Part shown: piece by piece, positions 56,106 to 64,000 of the stretch
Position numbering within the stretch: the first letter of the stretch is position 1
Layout of the letters: the number at the start of each line of letters is the position of its first letter
Assembly (NCBI GenBank): GCA_964006375.1
Contig: OZ023266.1
Coordinates: forward strand, 15,925,565-15,989,564
Length of the DNA stretch: 64,000 bases
From: Tillus elongatus
Lineage: Eukaryota > Arthropoda > Insecta > Coleoptera > Cleridae
Reading direction: 5' to 3'
The notes under the pieces: model-generated
What the model was told of the DNA's origin: nothing
Database searches by the model: none
What the model saw: only the letters and a program-made list of their open reading frames with translations
Program-made: the position numbers and the translations under genes

Positions 56106-56778
56106 GCATTATTTTCTAGGAAGTTACACAGCTTTTGTAATAAACCTAACTTAATTGATTTTGCGTTTACTGTTTACAAGATCAGTTTTAACTTTTTTTT
56201 AATTATTTTATATTATATATATTTATTTAACTTATATTAAATTTTATAGATTTCAAGTAATTGGGTGTTATTTTAACACCCCATTACTTGAAATCTATAA
56301 AATATGCTTTTATCGCTTACACTCTTAGACGTTTCCTGTAAATAATAAAGGATTTCGCCGTTAAAAATCAGCAGGGGAATTCTACTAATGTAATAAAATA
56401 GCTCCGGTACTGAGCCCGGGAATGACAGTATCATGTTTAGTATTTTTTAATCGAATGTACGGTGCATCGTAAATAACAATGTTGGTGGAGATCTTCTCTC
56501 TTGAAAATGGAGCACTCTCGGGATTTTCTTCGCAATGTTCTATAATAAAACACTGTGTTTCTATGGCCTGTAAAAATCTGTACTCTAGAGTAGACATAGC
56601 AGGACAATCGTAAACAATAATGAAATAGAGAACTTAGGTGTGGCGAATATTTAGCTTAGATTAAGGACTTACCTCAGATTCTCACATTTTTGATTGCTGA
56701 GAAACGCTCATTAGGAGTTTATGACCTTCTCATCCGATTTGAGAGCTGAAAATTTATATTCGGCCATTATGCAATTAT
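56106..56778. other. Unassigned DNA with a hairpin
   Basis: Contains the hairpin annotated at 56241-56303. The small minus-strand frame at 56385-56597 has no recognised domain. Confidence 0.4.
56241..56303. repeat. 29 bp-arm hairpin
   Basis: Left arm 56241-56269 (ATTTTATAGATTTCAAG...GGGTGTT) is inverted at 56275-56303 with one mismatch and a 5-nt loop. The size, about 63 nt, is near that of a small RNA precursor, but the tight loop and near-perfect pairing also fit a tiny foldback. Confidence 0.75.
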
Positions 56779-56832
56779 ACGATATTCTCATAAGTACACT
56801 TGGAGAACCCAAATCACCACAACACATTTTAA

Positions 56833-56861
56833 AAGACCTGACGATCGTTTCACTAACCAAG
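56833..56861 (-). ncRNA. Truncated hammerhead-like motif, left pLTR of PLE copy 3
   Basis: The minus strand keeps GTTAGTGAAACGATCGTCAG but loses CTGATGA, because the sequence is cut inside stem II by the deletion joining pLTR to RT. Cannot be active alone. Confidence 0.6.
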
Positions 56862-58121
56862 CTGTTATTTTATAGAATCAAATTTATTGTTTAATTTGGC
56901 AATAACATCTTCTATTCTGAAAATGTTTGTGTTAAACACCGCTAAAATATCATCCATTTAACATAAACATTTGCAGAATAGAAGATTTTATTGCCAAATT
57001 AAACAATAAATTTTATTCCTTAAAATTTACCCATGAATTAAAAATTAATAATAAATTACCCTTTCTAGATGTACTAGTTATCAAGAATCAAGACACTTTA
57101 GAATTCTATGTCTATAGAAAGGAAACCACTACTCTAAGCTACATCCAGAACGACTCACATCATACGTACGCACAAAAAATGGCCAATTTGATTTTTTTAG
57201 TGAATCGGTTAATTAATTTTCCTTTAAACTAAAGTAGATATACCAAAGAATTAAATTATATTAAGAACGTGGCCAAATATAACGGATACACTGCTTGCCT
57301 AGTGGAAAAATTAATCAACAAACAAAATCAAAGAAAATGTTGAAGGAATCAACGACGTTCAGAAGAGAAAAGTCAGAAAAAACGTTGTTCCCTTACTATT
57401 TGAACCTAGAACCACGAGGGGTCTAGACAGTCAACTTACAGCTAACATTTTCAACAAGATATACGTTAAAAAACTTGCTAGGTAACCCAAAAGACAAGGA
57501 TAGCACGGACAAAATGTCGGGAATTCATGAAATAAGTTGTAAAGATTATAATCTTAAATACGTCGGACAAACAAAAAGATCTATTGGAATTAGATTCAAA
57601 GAACACTTATCCCAATTACGTTACGGTACTGTAGATAAGTCTTCCGTCGCCCGACACATTTGGGATAATAATCATCTCGTTGATAAAGATAATCTGAAAT
57701 TAATAAGAAATGTTAGAAAACTAGGACGGCTAAACGCATTTGAAAGCGTATATATTGCGAAATATAGTTACAACAAAAAATGTATGAACGCCTCACCACC
57801 GCCAATTACGAGTCACCTGATCGATTGCTTTGCTAAATAAAATTCCCTCGTTTCAGCACGTGCTAAAGATAACATAAGTATACAGATATTGCTGCCAAAG
57901 GAATCTATGTTAATTTAGCTGTCGTTGAACCTTCTCAAAACTATTACAGATGGACACTTTTTAGATAAAGTAGTAGGGACAGTGCAAAGACCTTGTACGG
58001 CGATAAAAATACAATACACTGTGAATTTTGCCTGCGACTAGTTTCCCACCTCAGTTCGATCTCTTTACCTAAGACCTGGTATATTAGTTGATGTTAGTTT
58101 TTTCAGTATTTAGAATGTTTC

Positions 58122-58166
58122 ATCCTCTGATGACGCTAACTTGGTTATTGAAACGATCGTCAGGTC
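58122..58166 (+). ncRNA. Hammerhead-ribozyme-like motif, right pLTR of PLE copy 3
   Basis: CTGATGA at 58127-58133, GAAAC at 58150-58154, loop GATC, GTC at 58159-58161, CCT/AGG as stem I. Stem II has lost its G-C pair (GCTAAC/GTTATT). Core boxes intact. Confidence 0.6.
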
Positions 58167-58256
58167 TTTTAAAATGTGTTTTGGTGATTTGGGTTCTCCA
58201 AGTGTACTTATCAGTGCTCATCACAGGTTCCAATATTCACTTAACGATATTCTCAT

Positions 58257-58879
58257 TTAGATTAAAATAGTTGCACCACTCCAGCACTTCCAGTTATACC
58301 GGAAGTCGCCACTAACTTCGTTATTTTAAATGAAACACCCTGTATATTTTTGCATTTTCCGAATGACGATCCACATTGGAATATGTTTTATGAAGTACTT
58401 TCTATACTTAACGTTAATATTTTTTTGAAATATTAGCGATTTTCGAAAAATATTCGTTATCGCAGCTCTTTCTATAATTTGATGTATCTTTGTAAAGTGT
58501 AAATCTAGAAAATATGTTTTTGGACAACAGATTGCTGATAACTATGTCTTGGAAAATCATTGGAATGAAAATATATTTTTTAATACAGGGTGTGCGTTTT
58601 TAGCGTGACAAAAGAGAGAAATTCAAGCGGGTATAACTTGATTTCTTCAAACGGAACACCCTATATATTTCTATTCCAAAGCGTTCTACATGCATAGCTC
58701 TGCAACTTTTGTTAACTATGTCATATACCTAAATAGCATAATTACTAAGATATTGTTACTTTACTGAAGTGATGTATTCAATATCGCAGCAGAGAATTTT
58801 AAGTCCAATGTTTTCACGGCATTGGTTGATCCATTTTTTTTTATTCATGATGACACGGTACGATCTGAGAATAATAATA
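58257..58879. other. Unassigned DNA with two ACACCCT(G)TATAT motifs
   Basis: AAACACCCTGTATATTT at about 58334 and GAACACCCTATATATTT at about 58661, plus ATACAGGGTGTGCG at about 58585, look like termini of TA-targeting elements bordering anonymous DNA. No coding region. Confidence 0.45.
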
Positions 58880-59195
58880 AAAAGTCTGGACGTAGCAAAT
58901 GCGTTATGGTAGTGAATTTTCACAAAAATGTTTTTAATAGCAAATACGTTTTTTAATAAAGTAGGCATTAAATTTGCTTACCAGTACAACCTGTATAGGC
59001 GAAACATAAAGTACCATATTTCATCAAAATAACTTAATTTTTTGAAAATGTACAAAAAGTTTCCGAAAATAAACTTAAAATGTTCCCAAAAAACTGGTTT
59101 CCTGGCCAACGAGGTTAATAGAAAATTGAGCTATGCAAGTTTGAAGCATCTAAGGAAAATTCGCTACCACAACGTACTTGCTGCGTCCAAACTTT
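58880..59195. mobile_element. Solo module D: 310 bp MITE-like unit with ~40 bp inverted ends
   Basis: The left end AAAAAGTCTGGACGTAGC at 58879 and the inverted right end TTGCTGCGTCCAAACTTTTT at about 59177 bound module D alone, with no module A, B or C and no (AT)n. This shows module D can exist, and probably move, as an independent element. The frame at 59042-59230 is spurious. Confidence 0.72.
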
Positions 59196-59282
59196 TTATT
59201 ATTATTCTCAGATTGCCAGCGTTAATATAAAAAGAAACTGGATCATCCAACGCCATGAAAACATTGAAATTTAAATTATCTG

Positions 59283-59283
<1 letters not shown>

Positions 59284-59361
<78 letters not shown>
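59284..59361. repeat. (AT)n microsatellite
   Basis: Pure AT repeat. Confidence 0.96.
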
Positions 59362-59365
<4 letters not shown>

Positions 59366-59442
59366 CATCGGAAAAGTCTAGGGATATTTTCAAATAATAC
59401 AAAAAGGGAACAAATTGATTTTGGAATCGGTCAAATTGCACT

Positions 59443-59445
<3 letters not shown>

Positions 59446-59520
<75 letters not shown>
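59446..59520. repeat. (AT)n microsatellite abutting the left end of the second DD41D element
   Basis: AT repeat followed by ACGG and the terminus AGGGTGGCGCATTG. Confidence 0.96.
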
Positions 59521-59521
<1 letters not shown>

Positions 59522-59905
59522 GGAGGGTGGCGCATTGAAAACGAAACCGATTTGTGTCCAGAGAAATTTTATTTTTAAGAAACGCTGAAACACGTCAATT
59601 TTAATATTGAGGGGGGCATGTTTTAACATAAAACTCAACTTTGTCACATCAACCCCTTAAGGGTGGTAATAACAATCCTTATATTTTAAATAGGGAACAT
59701 GGGTCGAGTGTTACATCATTTGAAAGCTCTTTCTTTTTTGAATTCAGCACACTAATTTTTTTTGAAGTTTTATCAACTGGTTTAAAAATAATTCACAGTT
59801 GGAGTTGCAAGAATGTATTTCATTCATTGTGATAAGAAATACACTAATTAGTCAATTTTTCGTTAAAAAATTAAAAAACAAAACCAAACGTTCAAAAGTG
59901 TTTAT

Positions 59906-60969
59906 TCAGTTAAGTAAGTGTTCAAATTGTTGACTACCAGCTTCCATACAAAAGTACAAATTTTGTTCAAAACGGGTTCTGACATTCTGGAGCATTTGTG
60001 GAGTTATTAGACGGCATTCTTCAACAATGAGTATTCGTAATTCTTCCAGAGACTCCGGTTCTGTTGCGTAAATTCTACTCTTTAAATGGTCCCATAGAAA
60101 GAAGTCTAAAGGAGTTAAATCCGGTGATCTAGGGGGCCACTTATTAGCACCTCTACGCCCAATCCATTGTCCTGGAAACTCTCATTTTAAAAACTCCTTA
60201 ACACGTTTTGAAAAATGCGGAGGAGCTCCATCTTGTTGAAACACTAATTGATTTTCTTGATAGCGATCATCATTTTCTACAATGTCAATTAGTAGAGGGT
60301 AAAGGATATCTTCTAGTAACTCCAAATACGTTTCGCCACTCAAATTGCCATCAAGAAAAATTGGTCCGATTAAACGGTCTCCAAAAATGCCAGTCCAGGC
60401 ATTCAATTTCTGTGGAGTTTGACAGTGGACTTCGTGAAAATTTCTTGGATTAGTATCTGCCCAATAACGACAATTATGACGATTGACTGTAGAGTTTAAT
60501 AAAAACGTACACTCGTCTCAAAAACAGATATTGAACAGAAAGTTCCCGTTATCAGCTATTCGTACAGTCATAACTTCACAAAACTCCAGCCTCCTCTCAA
60601 AATCATCTTCATTCAGTTGTTGTAAAAGATGAATTTTATACGGGTGAAATTTATGATGCTTGAATATTCGCTAAATAGTTCTTCTTTTGATGTTTGAAAC
60701 AGTGGCCAATTATCATGTGCTCAAAGTTGGGTCTGCAGCAATTTGTCCTAAAACTTAAATCTCAGTAGTCTCATTTCTAACCAGAAATTCACGTTGTTGG
60801 CTACTGAACCACTTTGGCGAAACTTTGCAACTAACTCCAAAATCTATTTTCTGTTAACATGTCTGTTCAGATGTCGTTCATTAAACAAGTTTGCGATACG
60901 GTTGGCACAGTCATCGTTTTTGAAAAAAAGAGTAAATATTTCAACTCTTTCTTCTACAGAATTAACCAT
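59906..60969 (-). pseudogene. DD41D mariner-like transposase, full length with inactivating changes
   Basis: Starts MVNSVEERVEIFTLFFKNDD at 60969, a helix-turn-helix type amino end; frames are then broken to about 60550. The first catalytic Asp is in DECTFLLNSTVNRHNCRYWA, directly after a stop where Ser is expected. The open frame 60182-60406 reads MNAWTGIFGDRLIGPIFLDG and QQDGAPPHFSKRVKEFLK, with the second Asp. After one TGA the same frame gives EFPGQWIGRRGANKWPPRSP and DLTPLDFFLWDHLKSRIYA with the third Asp, 41 residues after the second by my count. The carboxyl end FCMEAGSQQFEHLLN stops at 59906. Related to, but clearly diverged from, the 36.2-37.3 kb transposase. Confidence 0.9.
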
Positions 60970-61026
60970 TGTGAAATTAATTTTCGGTAGTACTATCAAA
61001 CCGACCGATAAACTGAAATAATAAAC

Positions 61027-61133
61027 CGCATTTCACTCATTCCGATAAGAAATGTTCTGATAGTCAATTTTTTGTTACAAACCAACAAAACATTGACTCT
61101 CAGCACATTTCTTATCGGAATGAGTGAAATGCG
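61027..61133. repeat. Palindrome at inner edge of right inverted repeat
   Basis: CGCATTTCACTCATTCCGAT at 61027 is inverted at 61114-61133, with imperfect pairing through the middle. It lies immediately upstream of the transposase start on the minus strand and may hold its promoter or a binding site; this is inference. Confidence 0.7.
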
Positions 61134-61412
61134 TTTTCAACTGTGAATAATTTTTAAACGGGTTGATAAAACTTCCAAAAAAATTAGTGTACTGAATTCA
61201 GAAAATAAAGAGCTTTCAAATGATGTAACACTCGACTCATGTTCCCTATTTAAAAGATATGGGTTGTTATCACCAACCTTAAGGGGCTGATGTGACAAAG
61301 TTGAGTTTTATGTCAAAACATGTCCCCCTCAATATTAAAATTGACGTGTTTCAGCGTTTCTTAAAAAAAATGTATCTGGACGCAAATCGGTATGTTTCGT
61401 TTTTAATGCGCC

Positions 61413-61417
<5 letters not shown>

Positions 61418-61482
<65 letters not shown>
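61418..61482. repeat. (AT)n microsatellite between two mariner-like termini
   Basis: AT repeat exactly between CACCCT (ending 61417) and AGGGTGG (starting 61484). Confidence 0.97.
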
Positions 61483-61646
<164 letters not shown>

Positions 61647-61649
61647 GTG

Positions 61650-61775
61650 TGTGTATGAAAATTTTAACGAGCCTTGGTTTTGGGTTTTAGGGACTCGAAT
61701 TCGCGCTCATCTGAAGAAATTTTTTCAAAAGCTTTTCATCGTGACCTCTATATTAGCGAATGTTTCTTTTAGATA
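61650..61775 (-). repeat. Composite-family module A, variant end
   Basis: AAAATTTTAACGAGCCTTGG, CTCGAATTCGCGCTCATCTG, CATCGTGACCTCTATATTAG. Same variant as 34.2 and 55.96 kb, and here next to (AT)n. Confidence 0.65.
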
Positions 61776-62332
61776 CGTAAGACAATAATTAACTTTAAGT
61801 GGCAAAACATACTGTGGATAATGAAGTAACTAGATCAGCCTGACGTCATAATAACCGGAAGATGGGGGCACTAAGGTCTGAAGTTTAACATTTAATGTTT
61901 AACGATGGCAAAGATAAATGATAAACTCTGGAAAAGGATACACAGATATACACATAGATATAATGATAATATCCCAGAGTGGTTAATTAGAACACCCACA
62001 ATTCCGGGGGTTATTAATGACGATGAGCAACTTGATTTATGCGTACCAGTCTTGCTTTTCACTACACTTTATTAAGCTATTCATGGTGCTTTTGTAATGA
62101 AATAAAAATAAATTTAAATGAGTGATTTATTACATTTTAATATTATAAGGCCAAAGGCGTTGAAATCTAAATACGGGATACGGTAAAGCAATTAGCTTTT
62201 TTTTGTCACTATCATTTCTATACTTCAGTATCAAAATACGACGAAGTAGCAAAAAACACATTTATGCGTATGAGAGACGAATGACATAGGCGCGCATTAT
62301 AAGTAGCTAGTGGATGCACTAAATAGAAATAT
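61776..62332. other. Unassigned DNA
   Basis: No motif recognised. Confidence 0.4.
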
Positions 62333-62344
62333 TATCAAAAATAT

Positions 62345-63772
62345 GAATAATAATAATAAAAAATGATAACCTGAAAACATCAGCCGTATTCGTGGACCTC
62401 TCTGCAGCTTACGATACGGTGTGAAGGCATGGACTACTCTACAAACTTTATCAAACAGTCCCATGCAAACAAACCCTGCAACTTATTGATAACATGCTTA
62501 CTGGTAGGGTTTTCCGGGTCATACTGGGCAACAAAACGAGTTCCTCAAGGACGCTTAAAGACGGTCTTCCCCAAGGATCTGTCCTGTCCCTACTGTTTTT
62601 CAACCTCTATATCTTCGACATGCCTAAAACTAGATCTCGAAAGTTCGGCTACGCGGATGACTGGGTACTAGCCACACAACACCGTCTCTTTGAAGAAACA
62701 GAAACTGTCCTCTCTTCAGACTTGGCGAGCTTGGGGACGTATTTCCGTAAATGGAGACTGAGGCCAAACCCCAATAAAACGGAGACGGGGTGCTTCCATC
62801 TCTATAATAAGGCAGCGTCTACTTCAAGGATATTTTACTTCGCCACAACACACACCCGAAATATCTTGGTGTCACCCTAGATAGGACATTGACCTATAAG
62901 AGGCATCTGGAGAACACGGCTGCGAAGCTGCGAACTCGGAACAACATCCTCCACAAGCTATGCGGTACCACATGGGGCTCAACCGCTGAAACATTAAGAT
63001 CCTCAGCACTTGGGCTGGCTTACTCAACTGCAGAATACGGCGCACCGATCTGGCTCAACAGTGCGCATACCCAAAGGGTGGACACACAACTAAACGAAAT
63101 AATCAGCGGAACGCTAAAATCGACTTCTATCGAATGGCTACCAATACTGAGTCATATACCTCCTCAAGATCTCCGACGCAAGGCAGCTCTTTTCCGAGAA
63201 TATAAACGTATACAAGGCAACCCTCAACTTCCCATACACCAGGACACGGGTAAATCGTGCAGAAACAGACTACGATCCAGAAGACCTACCATAAGAACTG
63301 CAAGAGAACTACACACGTCACAGTTCGACCCCATAGATTCTTGGGAGCGAAAATGGATAGACAACTGCCCACCTCAACTCAGAAATCTTCCGTGCATAAG
63401 AATGAAACCTCCCGCCTTCGAATAGCCCCGCAAAACATGGACATCACTGTACAGAATACGCACCAACCATGGCTTATGCGCGGACTCACTACACCAATGG
63501 GGTAGTGCGCAATCTGCGAGGTGTGACTACGGAGCGGAAAAGCAGACCGTCCAACATATGGTGATTGACTGCCTAAATACGGCATATGAGGGAAACTTTG
63601 ACGACTTCCTGGTGGCAACTGACGCCTCAATTGACTATGTATCAAATTTGAATATGTTCTTGTAAATTAGAATAACTTGTAATATCTTTTTGTACACTTT
63701 TTATGTATTTTTGTACACTTTTATGTGTTTTATGACATGTGCAGCCATACGATAAATAAATAAATATAAATA
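62345..63772 (+). pseudogene. Jockey/CR1-like LINE, 5'-truncated in RT, with 12 bp target duplication
   Basis: TATCAAAAATAT is found at 62333-62344 and 63773-63784. Coding starts inside the RT: TSAVFVDLSAAYDTV (motif A) at about 62377-62421, then a frameshift, GLPQGSVLSLLFFNLYIFDM (motif B), YADDWVLATQH (motif C), RLRPNPNKTETGCFHLYNK. After a further shift and stop, the frame 62889-63425 has KRHLENTAAKLRTRNNILHK and AEYGAPIWLNSAHTQRVDTQ. The carboxyl Cys/His domain follows in another frame (RTNHGLCADSLHQWGSAQSA, QHMVIDCLNTAYEG) to about 63663. The 3' UTR ends GCCATACGATAAATAAATAA. RT active-site Asp residues are retained but the frame is broken. Confidence 0.92.
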
Positions 63773-64000
63773 TATCAAAAATATCAACGAAAAATTAAGA
63801 GCTTTGTTGTTGTTTTTTTCTCAATAATTAAATGAGTTAACAATAAGCAATGAAATGAAACTTACCGAGTGTTTTGGATAACATTTGCAGTATTTTTGGT
63901 AACACAACAAAAATCACAACTAGTTTAAAAAGGAAATTATAGTCACTGTTAACCAATCACTAACCAAAATAATAAGAAGCGAATCTGCTAAATGTTAAGA

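Larger units (their letters stand above)
56792..58243 (+). pseudogene. Penelope-like element, copy 3, inverted 5' arm, 13 bp target duplication
   Basis: ACGATATTCTCAT at 56779-56791 and 58244-58256 bounds the unit. 56792-56955 is minus-strand PLE sequence (pLTR end with part of a hammerhead core, fused by deletion to an RT segment). At about 56950-56965 it flips to plus-strand RT sequence, so 56865-56945 and 56966-57015 pair as an inverted repeat. Plus-strand coding continues (KLPFLDVLVI type near 57055). The frame 57475-57840 has MSGIHEISCKDYNLKYVGQT, RSIGIRFKEHLSQLRYGT and the full carboxyl end SHLIDCFAK. The Tyr of GIY is His. After about 65 nt comes a segment that is antisense to the copy 1 amino-terminal coding region, then the plus-strand pLTR with hammerhead-like core. 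Confidence 0.9.
59524..61417. mobile_element. IS630/Tc1/mariner-like DD41D element with ~340 bp inverted repeats
   Basis: The left arm starts AGGGTGGCGCATTGAAAACG at 59524 and runs to about 59868. The right arm is its inverse, about 61078-61417, ending AATGCGCCACCCT. Shared inner blocks include TGACGTGTTTCAGCGTTTCT and CATCATTTGAAAGCTCT (inverted). Both outer ends lie against (AT)n. The transposase is on the minus strand at 59906-60969. An extra palindrome at 61027-61133 lies at the inner edge of the right arm. About 1.9 kb, structurally complete. Confidence 0.87.

Overview
The window looks like AT-rich, repeat-dominated chromosomal DNA from an arthropod, most likely an insect. The evidence is the transposon content: Jockey/CR1-like, RNase-H-bearing and RTE-type LINEs, Penelope-like elements (PLEs) with GIY-YIG domains, piggyBac, hAT, IS630/Tc1/mariner-type elements and a tRNA-derived SINE. 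There are also about 17 very long (AT)n arrays. I find no intact protein-coding host gene, and nothing prokaryotic or CRISPR-like. Almost every open reading frame with recognisable content is a decayed transposon gene. The (IY)n open frames are translations of (AT)n tracts.

Layout. 1-4 kb: anonymous DNA, a 5'-truncated LINE (family J copy A) and a 0.33 kb foldback element. 4.1-8.7 kb: an ORF1/endonuclease LINE remnant that contains a fragment of a second, RNase-H-bearing LINE and is cut off by a composite (AT)n element. 9-17 kb: composite elements, an 845 bp foldback with ~390 bp arms, a 156 bp-arm near-perfect hairpin, and LINE J copy B. 17.2-21.1 kb: dead piggyBac transposase, a LINE 3' end and a SINE. 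21.2-25.7 kb: composite element, a 19-G run, a broken cysteine-rich (CXC) gene, and PLE copy 2. 26.2-28.8 kb: a hAT-type element bounded by an 8 bp target duplication and filled with later insertions. 30.4-33.5 kb: LINE J copy C, the longest copy. 34.5-37.6 kb: a mariner-like element with a DD41D transposase, interrupted by a 1.4 kb composite element. 38-40 kb: two PLE fragments flanking an RTE 3' end. 43.6-44.9 kb: LINE J copy D. 47.1-50.4 kb: PLE copy 1, bounded by an 11 bp duplication and itself hit by an RNase-H LINE with its own 11 bp duplication. 50.6-51.5 kb: three 302 bp tandem units. 52.2 kb: second SINE. 54.9-58.2 kb: LINE fragment and PLE copy 3 (13 bp duplication). 59.5-61.4 kb: a second DD41D element with long inverted repeats. 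62.3-63.8 kb: a LINE with a 12 bp duplication.

Three themes tie the window together. (1) Three PLE copies carry terminal pseudo-LTRs in inverted orientation, each with a hammerhead-ribozyme-like core; two copies have target duplications showing that the inverted structure was inserted as one unit. (2) The long (AT)n arrays repeatedly end exactly at transposon termini of the form AGGGTG or CACCCT, suggesting that TA-targeting elements and AT microsatellites have a common history. (3) A dispersed composite family, with a GTCTGGACGCAGC terminus, a hairpin at the other end, an (AT)n core and modular repeats, makes up much of the non-coding DNA; its architecture resembles Helentron-associated elements but its class is unproven.

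All boundaries were read by eye. Family names come from protein motifs, not from database searches.
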